Shown: positions 9,397 through 18,065, counted from the first letter of the stretch. The stretch is 64,000 nt of DNA from Acinetobacter sp. ANC 4648 (GCF_002135345.1 NZ_NEGI01000004.1:30891-94890); one strand, 5' to 3'. The notes: generated by a model not told the origin, from the letters alone. Made by a program: numbers and translations.

Positions 9397-9424
9397 TAAA
9401 AAAAGCACCTTATTGGTACTTTTT
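9397..9424 (-). terminator. Terminator after roadblock-domain gene
   Basis: On the minus strand AAAAAGTACC and GGTGCTTTTT pair (one mismatch) around a 5-base loop with a run of seven T residues, about 20 bases after the stop of the 118-residue gene. Confidence 0.65.
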
Positions 9425-9443
9425 AAGTTTGTATTGTTTAATT

Positions 9444-9800
9444 TTAAGAAAAATCTAATTCTTTTTCAAAATGTTTTAATTCATGACGAGCCATAGCCAA
9501 ATTCGCCTTTTGACGATCCAATACTAAATAAAGGAATAAAGACTCATTTGACTCTAATGGGCGAATCAAATGATATTGCTTACCTAAAGTAATCAATATG
9601 TCTTCAATCTGATCTCCTAAGCCTAAAGACTTTACTGTCTTGCGTTTGGAGCGAATCACATCTGTATTTCCAGCTGCAGCAAGTTCCAAATCTAAACCTT
9701 CACCAAAAGTTGCTAAGGACAAACCACTTTCACTATCAACAAGCGCGCCAACAACAAAACCATCTATATCATTTAAAGATTCTAAACTTAATTTAGCCAT
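9444..9800 (-). CDS. Roadblock/LC7-like domain protein
   Basis: 118 residues. The pattern '[21 protein letters not shown]...[19 protein letters not shown]...[24 protein letters not shown]...[21 protein letters not shown]' fits the beta-alpha roadblock/LC7 fold, dimeric modulators of small Ras-like GTPases (MglB type). No partner GTPase is encoded nearby. It has its own terminator and is separated from the phage late run, so it may be prophage cargo. Role unknown. Confidence 0.6.
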   Translation of the reverse strand: MAKLSLESLNDIDGFVVGALVDSESGLSLATFGEGLDLELAAAGNTDVIRSKRKTVKSLGLGDQIEDILITLGKQYHLIRPLESNESLFLYLVLDRQKANLAMARHELKHFEKELDFS

Positions 9801-9966
9801 AACTTCTTCTCAATAATAAAGGTGATAATTTATATCATCATAAACCTAACATTCGTATATTTCATAAGTATTATCAACAGTAAAAAATTATCATTTATTT
9901 TAAAAATCTTTTTATAAATTTTCTTTGATAAAATTTAAAGGCAAATTTCTATATTCAACAAGAAAA

Positions 9967-9994
9967 GAAAACCCCACCAAATGGTGAGGTTTTA
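9967..9994 (-). terminator. Terminator after 58-aa gene
   Basis: Minus strand AAAACCTCACC and GGTGGGGTTTT pair around AATT-type loop sequence with a T-rich tail. It lies about 80 bases downstream of the small gene at 10073-10249. Confidence 0.5.
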
Positions 9995-10072
9995 TATACA
10001 GTTATACGTTCAAGAAGCATGGCAATTAGAGCATTTTATCCTATTAAAAACCACCCTGGGTGCTCTAATATT

Positions 10073-10249
10073 TTATCCTCTGTTTGTAACCTTAGTAATA
10101 AAATCTTTCATTTCAAGCAAACTTGAGAATTGCAAAAATACTTTATGATCATTTGAATAATAAACTGTGATGTCGTGGTTTTTTTCATCTATCTGCATAT
10201 GTGTAATTTGCGATAGATTCATCACTATGTCCTTGTGAGCAACAAACAT
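10073..10249 (-). CDS. Small hypothetical protein (58 aa)
   Basis: An ATG at 10249 with AGGG about 8 bases upstream opens a 58-codon frame (MFVAHKDIVMNLSQITHMQI...KVTNRG). The predicted fold is strand-strand-helix with no membrane segment. It has a good terminator downstream and codon use like its neighbours, which is why I accept it. No homology recognised. Confidence 0.5.
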   Translation of the reverse strand: MFVAHKDIVMNLSQITHMQIDEKNHDITVYYSNDHKVFLQFSSLLEMKDFITKVTNRG

Positions 10250-10369
10250 TTTTATACCCTATTAATTATTAATTTTAGAGATTAACTTATAGCACACATG
10301 CTTATGAGGTTCTTAATATCTGTATAGGAGTAGATAAGAGGTACTGCTTTTACGTTTATTACCCTCATA

Positions 10370-10397
10370 AAAAAACCACTTGTCGTGGTGGTTTTTT
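10370..10397 (-). terminator. Bidirectional terminator-like hairpin
   Basis: AAAACCAC and GTGGTTTT pair around an 8-base loop; both sides end in A/T runs. It lies just downstream of the 49-residue minus-strand gene. Confidence 0.6.
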
Positions 10398-10434
10398 ATG
10401 AATGCTGAATCATCAAATTAATGTTGACTTAAAA

Positions 10435-10584
10435 TTACTCTTTAACAGAGTCATCATTTCCTTTGCTTGATTTCCCATTTTTATCTAAATTTTTCTCTTT
10501 AGATTTTTGAGGATCCTTTTGGTAAAACTGATAGCAACGTCCGATTGCTATTCCAGTTCCTATTAGTGCTACAGCTTTTAACAT
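10435..10584 (-). CDS. Small single-pass membrane protein (49 aa)
   Basis: 49 residues: a hydrophobic N-terminus (LKAVALIGTGIAIG) that could span or anchor to the inner membrane, then a Lys/Asp/Ser-rich hydrophilic tail (DPQKSKEKNLDKNGKSSKG...). Followed by a clear hairpin terminator. No Cys lipobox. Function unknown; small one-helix proteins like this are easily missed, and I accept it on composition and terminator position. Confidence 0.5.
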   Translation of the reverse strand: MLKAVALIGTGIAIGRCYQFYQKDPQKSKEKNLDKNGKSSKGNDDSVKE

Positions 10585-10970
10585 GATAGGTATCTCATTT
10601 AATTAAAACATTGCAAACTAGGTATAACACTTATAGCTACTACATACTGACCCACTTATAATGAGTTTTGTTATTTTTATGTCATACACATAGAACTGAA
10701 CCTAATATAAAATTTTTACAACTTAATTGTTGTTTAATATTGTTTGTTGTAAACAGGTATCGAGTAAATATTTACCAAATTAATAAAATCTCCTTATTGT
10801 GATACAAATCAGAAGACTGTGAGGTTTTAAAAAAAATTCTTGAAATATAAATAAGATATAAACATTTTAATCGTACATTTATCCACATCTCTCTCCCACA
10901 ACTACCTTAGTGTTAATGGATTAAAAGCCCAGTATGGGTATTCCACCAATACAAACTAAAGAAGATTAAA
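10585..10970 (+). other. AT-rich intergenic stretch
   Basis: About 390 bases without a supportable gene on either strand. It must contain the promoter for the small MSDY protein that starts at 10971. I see no clear operator or RNA gene. Confidence 0.4.
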
Positions 10971-11132
10971 ATGTCCGATTATAAAGATTTTTCTCAAAAA
11001 GCACATTCAGCACAAACACTGAATGCGAGTCAACAACCCGCTGAACAAACTCCGCCCAAAACAACTCCCCAACCGAAACAAGATCAAAAAGACAAAGGCG
11101 TTCAGCCTAGCCACAACACTCCAAAAACCTAA
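10971..11132 (+). CDS. Small disordered MSDY protein A (53 aa)
   Basis: ATG at 10971 opens a 53-codon frame: MSDYKDFSQKAHSAQTLNAS followed by a Gln/Pro/Lys-rich tail. The protein is predicted to be fully disordered and hydrophilic. A perfect hairpin terminator follows 25 bases after the stop. A second gene at 11482 starts with the same MSDY and has the same Pro/Lys composition, so the two look like diverged tandem paralogues. Function unknown; stress-related small proteins of this kind are known in many bacteria, but that is only an analogy. Confidence 0.55.
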   Translation: MSDYKDFSQKAHSAQTLNASQQPAEQTPPKTTPQPKQDQKDKGVQPSHNTPKT

Positions 11133-11155
11133 TCAATTGTAAAAACCTGCAAATG

Positions 11156-11187
11156 AAAAAGCCTACCTGAATATGGTAGGCTTTTTT
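11156..11187 (+). terminator. Terminator after MSDY protein A
   Basis: AAAAAGCCTACC and GGTAGGCTTTTTT form a 12-bp stem with a 7-base loop and a T run. Confidence 0.85.
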
Positions 11188-11481
11188 CATCATTATTTAT
11201 TCTTAATAAATATCCCAAATAACAAACTTCTCTTCTTTAATTAATAAGAACTCAAAATGTATGTTTTATGTACACAAAATTTATATTTAGATTATTTAAA
11301 TAATCAATAAATCGATTATTTACAATAAGCTTAAATCTTTCTGTAATTATTCTTGAAATATTCAGTCGATCTTTATAAGCCGATTCATACATATTTCCAC
11401 AGATAGTACCCAAAACTACATAAGTTTAAATAAATTTAAAGCTTATCGTAGGTATTCTGATATAAAGATAAAGAGATAGGA
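11188..11481 (+). promoter_or_regulatory. Intergenic upstream region of MSDY protein B
   Basis: About 290 very AT-rich bases between the two MSDY genes. The last 60 bases (from CATATTTCCACAG to the start) resemble the region before MSDY protein A (both carry 'TTTATCCACATC/CATATTTCCACAG' and a 'GTATGGGTATT/GTAGGTATT' element), suggesting duplicated promoters along with the genes. Confidence 0.35.
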
Positions 11482-11682
11482 ATGTCTGATTACAACGGTG
11501 ACTCTCACAAGGCAAAACGCCATCACGCTAATAAACAAATGGCGTATGGGTCAAATTCACACACCACCCCAGTAGAAAACCCTCCCAAACCCGCTCAACA
11601 CGAACAGACTCGTCCTAAAGATGTTCCAAGCGCACCAGATAAAAAAGAAAAAATAATTGAGAAAGAGCCAATTTCACAATAA
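11482..11682 (+). CDS. Small disordered MSDY protein B (66 aa)
   Basis: 66 residues beginning MSDYNGDSHKAKRHHANKQM, then a Pro/Lys/Glu-rich tail (PPKPAQHEQTRPKDVPSAPD...). Preceded by GAGATAGGA about 4-6 bases before the ATG. Predicted fully disordered. Same start and composition as the 53-residue protein 350 bases upstream; followed by its own hairpin. Unknown function. Confidence 0.6.
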   Translation: MSDYNGDSHKAKRHHANKQMAYGSNSHTTPVENPPKPAQHEQTRPKDVPSAPDKKEKIIEKEPISQ

Positions 11683-11695
11683 TAATATTGCAAGC

Positions 11696-11725
11696 AGAAA
11701 ATCCACGTATATATGTGGATTTTCT
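11696..11725. terminator. Bidirectional hairpin terminator
   Basis: AGAAAATCCAC and GTGGATTTTCT pair perfectly around an 8-base GTATATAT loop, between the plus-strand MSDY gene and the end of the convergent 141-residue gene. Confidence 0.75.
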
Positions 11726-11765
11726 AATTAAAAATTTGAATTTAGATTACTTATTATTTAGTTTA

Positions 11766-12191
11766 TCACAGAATAGTCGTATTAGTGATTCGTTCAATTT
11801 CTGCTATTTTCCTATAACTTAGAGAGCTATAACTAAAATTTTGTATACATTCAAAAATCTCATCCATTTGTTCTGTCAGATAAATATTATTGATTATTGT
11901 TGTATCTCTACAATCTTCTACCATTAAGTGCATGAACTTAAATGTAAAATCCCCCTGATTCCCTGGCGAAAATCTATAAAGCTTTATGTAATCATTTTTT
12001 TCAATTCCTGCATCATTTTCGATACGAATTAACGTTCCATCAACACATCGTGCAAAGTTTATAAAATCTCCTTCATAGTCATATGCCATGTCAAACATAT
12101 CAATTAGCACACCCTTTTCATCTTTAATAGTTATTGCATTTTGTGTAGTTCTTAGTGTTACTTGATATAGCAACGCATTGGATATTTTCAT
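11766..12191 (-). CDS. Hypothetical protein (141 aa)
   Basis: 141 residues, soluble, mixed alpha/beta: an N-terminal strand-rich half (ITIKDEKGVLIDMFDMAYDYEGDFINF) and a C-terminal helical half. Four Cys-poor, no signal peptide. It converges on the MSDY protein B gene and lies alone. I do not recognise the family; its low G+C is like the rest of the cargo region. Confidence 0.55.
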   Translation of the reverse strand: MKISNALLYQVTLRTTQNAITIKDEKGVLIDMFDMAYDYEGDFINFARCVDGTLIRIENDAGIEKNDYIKLYRFSPGNQGDFTFKFMHLMVEDCRDTTIINNIYLTEQMDEIFECIQNFSYSSLSYRKIAEIERITNTTIL

Positions 12192-12429
12192 AGTAAATTC
12201 TTTTTTATTAGTTGCTTAGCTATATTTTAAAACAATTGATCTGCATATATCATCAGACCTATGTCTTATTAATTTTTACAGATTAATCATAAAAGTCCAA
12301 AGTCTGCGCGGGGCTAGACGCTACTCAACACTATTCACATTTCAAAGTTAGCTATTGAATCTGATTTTTTGTCTTTCGTTTTTATATTTAAAATGCTCAG
12401 CTAAAGGTGACCTTTTAAAATAATTAGAC

Positions 12430-12699
12430 TTATAGATTTACGTGTTTATGTACCCAGTCAATGAAATCTTTCTTATCATCAAAATCAGGCACAAACTTTA
12501 AACTTAATACTCGGTTAGGGCCAAATTTACCAATAATCTTATCAGGTGCTTCAAACTTAAAATTTGAGGTCTCGCCCTCATGTAAATGTTTTAAATATTC
12601 TACAATTCTTTCAAATTTAGTTTTTACTAAGAATTCTGGATTCTCTTTTAAAAATTCATAAATTTGTTCAAGTACTGGGAAAGCGTTATTTATTGTCAT
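12430..12699 (-). CDS. Hypothetical protein (89 aa)
   Basis: 89 residues, lysine/phenylalanine-rich with long amphipathic helices (YEFLKENPEFLVKTKFERIVEYLKHL) and a C-terminal DDKKDFIDWVHKHVNL. AGAGAGGCAAC-type purines lie just upstream of the ATG at 12699. Not recognised; similar in style to the other small cargo genes. Located between the 141-residue gene and the exonuclease VII pair. Confidence 0.5.
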   Translation of the reverse strand: MTINNAFPVLEQIYEFLKENPEFLVKTKFERIVEYLKHLHEGETSNFKFEAPDKIIGKFGPNRVLSLKFVPDFDDKKDFIDWVHKHVNL

Positions 12700-12887
12700 G
12701 TTGCCTCTCTAAATTTTTATAATTACTAATGAAATATTTTTTTATATATTATAAATAAATTTTTATGTTTGTATAGAGTAAGTAATTTTTAAGTTTAAAA
12801 AGTTCTATTCCTTGACCAAACATGACTATTAATCTGGTGGTGGACTTCAATTTAAACCACGAAGAATAAAGAAATCCACCGTTAAAA

Positions 12888-12912
12888 AAAGCCCATCCAA
12901 TGATGAGCTTCT
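12888..12912 (-). terminator. Orphan terminator hairpin
   Basis: On the minus strand AGCTCATC and GATGGGCT pair around ATTG, followed by seven T residues. No minus-strand gene ends here now, so it may be left from a lost gene. The surrounding 12700-13055 stretch has no gene and must contain the xseA promoter. Confidence 0.5.
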
Positions 12913-13055
12913 TAATTAATCTAGTGCTTTAACATACACTTCGTCCACTATAGCTGAAATATGCCATATACCTTGCGCAAGGTCAATAGAATCACATTGC
13001 CTTTAACCTATTGGTTCTATACTATTTTCCGTATCCATTTTATTTCTTATCTTTT

Positions 13056-14318
13056 ATGTCAGAGTTCCAGCTTTCTTTAAGTGAGTACCTATCTACAGTG
13101 CAGGAAGTTATACGTATAACTTTTGAAGATCCTGTATGGGTAAAAGCTGAGATTCGTAATCTAAGTATCAAAGGTGGGCACTATTATTTAGAGCTCGCGG
13201 AAAAAGAAGAAAATACAGATAAAGTCATAGTAAGCTGTAAAGCCACGATCTGGAAATTCTCTGCAGCCAAAATGGTTCTTAAATTTGAACGTGAAAGTGG
13301 AATTGAACTCTCCAAAGATCTAAATGTCCTGATTAAAGTAAAAGCTAAGTTTGATCCTCAGTATGACTTTTCAGTCAACGTAGAAGATATTGATTCAAGT
13401 TACACCATTGGTGATATTGCACGGCGTTATATGCAGATCGTTGAACGTCTGAGTAATGAAGGTCTCATCAATAAGAATAAATCACTACCAATACCATTTG
13501 ATCTTCAAAATGTTTTGGTGATTGCTCCTGAAAATGCTGCTGGTCTTGGTGACTTCAAAAAAGATGCAGATGCACTAGACAAAGCAGGTGTTTGCCATTT
13601 CGTTTATCACACAGCAACTTTCCAAGGTAATATAGCTGCAGCAAGCATTACTGAATCACTCAGTACAGCATTAAGACAATGGGCTTCCAGTTTTAAAACA
13701 GCACCTGATCTAATCGTCATTATTCGTGGCGGTGGTGCGGTAAATGATCTCGCGTATTTAAATGACTATGATTTAGCGGCCCTTCTCTGTAAGCGCTCGG
13801 TTCCCATTTGGGTCGGTATTGGCCATGAAAAAGATCGCACAATTTTAGATGAAGTAGCTAACCGGTCTTTCGATACTCCGAGCAAAGTTATAGGTGGTAT
13901 CCGTAATTTAATTGTTGAGCGTGTGCAGGAAGTATTGGAATCATTACAGACCATTAAGCTTTTATCTCAGCATCAAATCACGGCTTATCAAAGCCAAAAT
14001 GATCAATACATCAAACTGATTAAAACACTTGCTCATGGTCAGATCCATGAAACCAATAAAACCTTAGATTTAATGAAAGGTACGACCCATTATTTAGCTC
14101 AACAACAAATCAAGGTAGCATCTACTCAAGTTGAATCATTGATGCGTGAAACCCTTCTACAAAATCCTAAACATGTAATGGCCAAAGGTTTTGGTATTAT
14201 TCGAAGCCAAGGCAAAGCAATACGCTCAGTTAAACAAATTTCAGGTGATAGAATCCAAGTAGAATTACTGGATGGAACTATCGATGCCAATGTTACGCAG
14301 GTAAAAAGTAATGACTAA
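13056..14318 (+). CDS. xseA: Exodeoxyribonuclease VII large subunit
   Basis: 420 residues from the ATG at 13056, chosen because the frame before it (from a TTG at 13011) encodes an unlikely aromatic run; neither start has a strong ribosome site. An N-terminal OB fold (VWVKAEIRNLSIKGGHYYLEL) is followed by the catalytic Exonuc_VII_L region with NVLVIAPENAAGLGDF, DLIVIIRGGGAVNDLAYLNDYDLA and WVGIGHEKDRTILDEVA, then a helical C-terminus. With XseB it degrades single-stranded DNA into oligonucleotides in repair. It overlaps xseB by 8 bases. It sits between phage-derived segments, so it may be a second, horizontally carried copy. Confidence 0.9.
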   Translation: MSEFQLSLSEYLSTVQEVIRITFEDPVWVKAEIRNLSIKGGHYYLELAEKEENTDKVIVSCKATIWKFSAAKMVLKFERESGIELSKDLNVLIKVKAKFDPQYDFSVNVEDIDSSYTIGDIARRYMQIVERLSNEGLINKNKSLPIPFDLQNVLVIAPENAAGLGDFKKDADALDKAGVCHFVYHTATFQGNIAAASITESLSTALRQWASSFKTAPDLIVIIRGGGAVNDLAYLNDYDLAALLCKRSVPIWVGIGHEKDRTILDEVANRSFDTPSKVIGGIRNLIVERVQEVLESLQTIKLLSQHQITAYQSQNDQYIKLIKTLAHGQIHETNKTLDLMKGTTHYLAQQQIKVASTQVESLMRETLLQNPKHVMAKGFGIIRSQGKAIRSVKQISGDRIQVELLDGTIDANVTQVKSND

Positions 14319-14505
14319 GAAAGAATTAACATTTAAAGAAGGCTATGAAGTTCTTAAGAAAAATGCTGACTTACTTGAATCTCAAGAAGAGCCTGATATT
14401 GATAATTTGATGAAAATCGTTGAAGAATCTATGTCTGCATACAAAGCCTGTAAAACACGTGTAGATGCTGTGCAACAGGCTTTGAATGAAACTTTTAAGG
14501 ATTAA
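14311..14505 (+). CDS. xseB: Exodeoxyribonuclease VII small subunit
   Basis: 64 residues, entirely helical, with the family pattern 'TFKEGYEVLKKNADLLES...DIDNLMKIVEESMSAYKACKTRVDAVQQAL'. It binds the large subunit in multiple copies to form exonuclease VII. The gene overlaps xseA by 8 bases and is followed by a short region leading to a convergent gene. Length is slightly shorter than E. coli XseB (80 residues) but complete. Confidence 0.88.
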   Translation: MTKKELTFKEGYEVLKKNADLLESQEEPDIDNLMKIVEESMSAYKACKTRVDAVQQALNETFKD

Positions 14506-14606
14506 CCCTAGTCGAATATTACCAACCAAGGGTAATAACAAGTTGGACACCCCCCAATAAGAGAGTTGCCACTTTTATTCATACATAGAATTTTTCTGTG
14601 GTTAAA

Positions 14607-15470
14607 TTAACATGCTTGTAGAGATGGAATATTATTTAAATCAGAAATTTGAGTGTTCCAGAAATCATTCCATAATTCACAATATTCAAGACACAAATTA
14701 CTAAGGTTTTCATAATCATTTACAGTAATAGCTTGTGCTAATGCATACCAAAGGTCATCTTGATGATCATCATCTGCGGCTTCAGCAGTTTCATCACTAG
14801 ATACACCATGAACATGATAGTAACCGTCACCATCAACTTTAATTCCAACAGCTTTAGTTGCTTGACGTAAAGGAGGACTAAATAAAATCACTTCTTCCTC
14901 AGCGACAGCTAAAAGAGCCAATACTTTAATATAACTATTATATGATCCTTCTAAATACTTTCTAACATCATCAGAAATTTTTGTTGGCTGATAAGCTTTA
15001 CGTTCAGACTCATCTACTCCATATTGAGTTAATAAATCTTCAAATAATGGATAATGTGCATAAATAGGATTGCCTTGATAGTAATTATTTTTATCAAAGC
15101 CCGGACGAAAACCAAATTCATCAAGTATGTTTAAGCCCAATAAAAAACGAGGGAACATTTTTGCCCCAGAATGAAGTTTTGGCTCCAACTGTTTTGTTTG
15201 AAATTGAGCCATCAATAATGCATCAGTAAAGATCTGTACAATTGCATGTCGATATTCGAGATGGATTTGTTTCAATATTTCTTTATTTAGCACACCGCTA
15301 TTTAGGATCTGGATCGCTGGATGCGTAGAAACCGGATGAGCAGCTATAGTTTCCCGCAAGTTCTTAAGGAACAATAAGTTATTATCCCATTGATCAGCAG
15401 GAATACTTGTTTTAATTGCAGCTAGTGCATTTTCACGAGGATTATCATAATGTTCAAATTTTTTAAGCAT
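14607..15470 (-). CDS. Heme-oxygenase-like (HDO-type) putative oxidase
   Basis: About 287 residues from the ATG at 15470 (GAGA six bases before it; two alternative starts lie 6 and 12 bases upstream). All-helical, with possible diiron ligands of the heme-oxygenase-like diiron family: an E-x2-H pair in 'IHLEYRHAIVQIF', a Glu in 'AVAEEEVILF', and 'ADDDHQDDLWYAL' near the C-terminus. This matches 'iron-containing redox enzyme' proteins (CADD/UndA/TenA-like fold). It is divergent from a TetR regulator. Substrate unknown and the family call is inference from the ligand spacing. Confidence 0.55.
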   Translation of the reverse strand: MLKKFEHYDNPRENALAAIKTSIPADQWDNNLLFLKNLRETIAAHPVSTHPAIQILNSGVLNKEILKQIHLEYRHAIVQIFTDALLMAQFQTKQLEPKLHSGAKMFPRFLLGLNILDEFGFRPGFDKNNYYQGNPIYAHYPLFEDLLTQYGVDESERKAYQPTKISDDVRKYLEGSYNSYIKVLALLAVAEEEVILFSPPLRQATKAVGIKVDGDGYYHVHGVSSDETAEAADDDHQDDLWYALAQAITVNDYENLSNLCLEYCELWNDFWNTQISDLNNIPSLQAC

Positions 15471-15785
15471 AACCATTCTCAATTACATTGTTTATTAATG
15501 AGCTAAGCTCTGAGCTTTTGGTATCAATGCCTCAATATTTTGCTGCCAAATGACAATTTTGCCCATTCCTTAACAAATTGATTTTATGTGCATAGTTTTA
15601 ATAAATCAATTGTAGCTGAAATATTATTTATGTAAAAAATGATAGTAAATTTCGGATAAATAATGAGATTTAAAAAAAATAATCAATTGCATCAATAAAT
15701 ATTTTTGATTACTCTAGCAAACTATTTTTTCTTAGTTATTTTTTATAAATAGTTGATTGTAATATCCGCTATGGGGAATTCATTA
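15471..15785. promoter_or_regulatory. Divergent promoter region, HDO-like gene / TetR
   Basis: A 315-base, very AT-rich space between two divergent genes. It should carry both promoters and the TetR operator; I cannot point to a convincing palindrome by eye. Confidence 0.35.
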
Positions 15786-16343
15786 ATGTCTAAAAAAGAT
15801 ACTATAATAAATGTTGCAACCACTCTCTTTAACAAATATAGCTACAATGCAGTTGGTATTGATAAAATTATATCGGAGTCAAATGTTGCTAAAATGACTT
15901 TTTACAAATACTTTCAATCAAAAGAAAATTTGATAGAAGCGTGTCTAGCCAAACGAAACCTTGATATACAAAGTGCTATTGAGATGAAAATCGTAGATAG
16001 CGACACTCCTATCCAAAAATTAAATAATATTTATAATTGGTTTATTGATTGGATGCTTTCGGATGACTTTAATGGCTGCATGTTCAATAAAGCATCTCTA
16101 GAAGTATTACACACTTATCCTTCTGCTAGAAAGCCAATTGATGATTATCGAAATTGGTTAGCTTGCTTAATACAAGGTTTGTTTATTGAACTAAAAATTA
16201 AAAATTACCAAGATTCAACTAGCTTATTTATTAGTATTTTAGATGGTCTTATTGTTGGTTTAACTATCGGTAGAAAAAACATTTCACCATCTGAAACATG
16301 GTCTTATGTTTTGAAATTTATTGAAATAGAAGAAAAATTATGA
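15786..16343 (+). CDS. TetR/AcrR family transcriptional regulator
   Basis: 185 residues from the ATG at 15786, chosen because GGGGAA lies 7 bases upstream (earlier in-frame starts lack one). Residues about 5-50 are the TetR helix-turn-helix: 'IINVATTLFNKYSYNAVGIDKIISESNVAKMTFYKYFQSKENLIEACL'. The C-terminal ligand domain is helical with a 'FNGCMFNKASLEV' segment typical of the YcdC/Cgr-like branch. It is divergent from the heme-oxygenase-like gene and probably represses it. Confidence 0.85.
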   Translation: MSKKDTIINVATTLFNKYSYNAVGIDKIISESNVAKMTFYKYFQSKENLIEACLAKRNLDIQSAIEMKIVDSDTPIQKLNNIYNWFIDWMLSDDFNGCMFNKASLEVLHTYPSARKPIDDYRNWLACLIQGLFIELKIKNYQDSTSLFISILDGLIVGLTIGRKNISPSETWSYVLKFIEIEEKL

Positions 16344-16573
16344 GAATGAATCTTTGCCTGTAATAATCAGGCTTTGTTATATAAATCTATCAGTAACAGC
16401 TTATTCAGCAATATCATTCTTAAATGAATAAGCCCTTTTAAAATTTATAGTATAAGCATATTAATCATCTTACAAGTAAGCCTTAATTTTTAGAATACAG
16501 TTAAAACTCTTTCAAAAAGTAAATTTTTTAACTAGCGATATTAACCAACCAATTTAATGATATTAAGTACTTT

Positions 16574-17698
16574 ATGAACAACACCACTCTGCACTGTATT
16601 TATGTTGCTGACCCTAGCCAAAATAATTTTCTAACTGGATTAAACAACGGAATTTGGGGACTAAAAAAACTTAACGCTAATAGTGGAGAATTTAAAATTG
16701 GTGACTATCTAATATTTGCACATAAAATATTAGGTAAAGTTAGACAAAGTTTTAATGGGCAACTGAATCAATATGTTTTGGCCAAAATTACTTCTAATAC
16801 TTATTCTGTAACAGAAAAGCAAGATGAACTAAATCCCAAGGTATGGGATGACGAAATTGATAAAAATTTGTATTTATTTAGATTTAACTTTGAAATATTA
16901 AATAGCTATCCAGCTTTAAAAATTAAGAGTGGATCATATCAATTAAATAATGGTTCCTTCACAGCTGGTGATGATATTGAATCAATTAGGGTATATGAAG
17001 CTTTAAGGTATTCCTCATGTGTTCAAGGTACTAATGGATCCATAGATTCAGTTACCTTAAAAATCGATGAAAATCAGATTACAGATGCTCTATTAAAAAA
17101 ACCAAGTGAAATCTTTAATTTAAGTGATGCCATTTTTATTCGCAGTAGTGATTCTCCTAAGTTTTTTGAAAAATTCAAACCTGATTCACAGGTTACTTTA
17201 CTTGAGCAAGAGGCTGAATCTGAAGTTGTCGACGATATAGATAATATCCAACAAAGTCGTATTCTTGATGAAACTGAAAAGACCCAATTGGTTTTATCTC
17301 GTATCGGTCAAGGTCAATTTCGCAAAGATTTACTTAAAAACTTTAAAGAAACTTGTCTTCTAACCGGTATTAAACATGTTTCTCTATTAGTTGCCAGTCA
17401 TATCAAACCCTGGAAAGATTGTGATAATAAAGAAAGATTAGATGCTAAAAATGGGCTTTTACTATCCAGTTTGATGGATAGATTATTCGATCGCTATTTC
17501 ATTACATTTGATCCTGAAACTTTAAGACTAATCACTTGTCACGACCCTCTAATCTCTAAAATTATAGTTAATCACCAACTAGTCGATTTTATTATCAAGG
17601 TACCATATAAAGGTAAAAACTTAACGACCTTCAAAAACTACTTGAATTGCCACTTTACCAAATTCAAAGAAATAAATGAGAAGCGCTATGGAAAATAA
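16574..17698 (+). CDS. EVE-like/HNH endonuclease (putative type IV restriction)
   Basis: 374 residues. The N-terminal ~140 residues look like a PUA-superfamily (EVE-like) base-reading domain: 'CIYVADPSQNNFLTGLNNGIWGL' and 'FKIGDYLIFA'. The C-terminal ~120 residues are an HNH_2 nuclease: SHIKPW (His276), 'ERLDAKNGLLLSSLMDRLFDRYFITFD' (Asn293, Asp302, Asp306). Proteins with an EVE plus HNH layout are known modification-dependent restriction enzymes (VcaM4I type), so cleavage of modified phage DNA is likely. It overlaps a MazG-type gene by 11 bases. Very low G+C. The N-terminal domain call is less certain than the HNH call. Confidence 0.72.
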   Translation: MNNTTLHCIYVADPSQNNFLTGLNNGIWGLKKLNANSGEFKIGDYLIFAHKILGKVRQSFNGQLNQYVLAKITSNTYSVTEKQDELNPKVWDDEIDKNLYLFRFNFEILNSYPALKIKSGSYQLNNGSFTAGDDIESIRVYEALRYSSCVQGTNGSIDSVTLKIDENQITDALLKKPSEIFNLSDAIFIRSSDSPKFFEKFKPDSQVTLLEQEAESEVVDDIDNIQQSRILDETEKTQLVLSRIGQGQFRKDLLKNFKETCLLTGIKHVSLLVASHIKPWKDCDNKERLDAKNGLLLSSLMDRLFDRYFITFDPETLRLITCHDPLISKIIVNHQLVDFIIKVPYKGKNLTTFKNYLNCHFTKFKEINEKRYGK

Positions 17699-18053
17699 TA
17701 AACTAAGACAAGCTGAAGAAATTCAAAATCTCTTAATCGCAAAAGGCTTTACATGGAACTCTCATGAACAAGCTAAAGAAAAAATTTTAGAAGAAATTGA
17801 TGAGTTATTTGTAGAAATCAACGCACCTAAAATTGACCAAAATCGTTTAGAAGATGAGTTTGGTGATTGCCTATTTTCTTTGATCAATCTAGCTTGTAGA
17901 TTAAACCTAGATTCAAATAAATGCCTTGGTTTAGCTATTTCAAAATTTGAAAAGCGGATATCTCTAGTTGAAGAGCAAGCTAAAAAAGAAAATCTGACAC
18001 TTGAGAAAGTAAATCTTCAGCAAATGTTGGAGTGGTGGAAAGAAGCAAAGTAA
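17688..18053 (+). CDS. MazG-type nucleotide pyrophosphohydrolase
   Basis: 121 residues from the ATG at 17688 (GAGAAG five bases upstream). The all-alpha NTP-pyrophosphohydrolase metal motif is clear: EExxE at 35-39 (ILEEIDELF) and ExxD at 57-60 (EDEFGDCLF). Such enzymes hydrolyse (d)NTPs or alarmone-like nucleotides. The start overlaps the HNH endonuclease gene by 11 bases, so the two are translated together; a role in nucleotide-level defence or protection next to a restriction enzyme is inference. Confidence 0.82.
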   Translation: MENNKLRQAEEIQNLLIAKGFTWNSHEQAKEKILEEIDELFVEINAPKIDQNRLEDEFGDCLFSLINLACRLNLDSNKCLGLAISKFEKRISLVEEQAKKENLTLEKVNLQQMLEWWKEAK

Positions 18054-18065
18054 ATCTAGATCCGC

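Noticed and set aside
10000-10030. GTTATACG near 10005 as a Xer site
   Set aside because: Only part of the XerC arm matches and nothing like an XerD arm lies 6 bases away.
13106-13120. TTATACGTATAAC as a Xer site
   Set aside because: It lies within the xseA coding sequence and lacks a XerD arm at either side.
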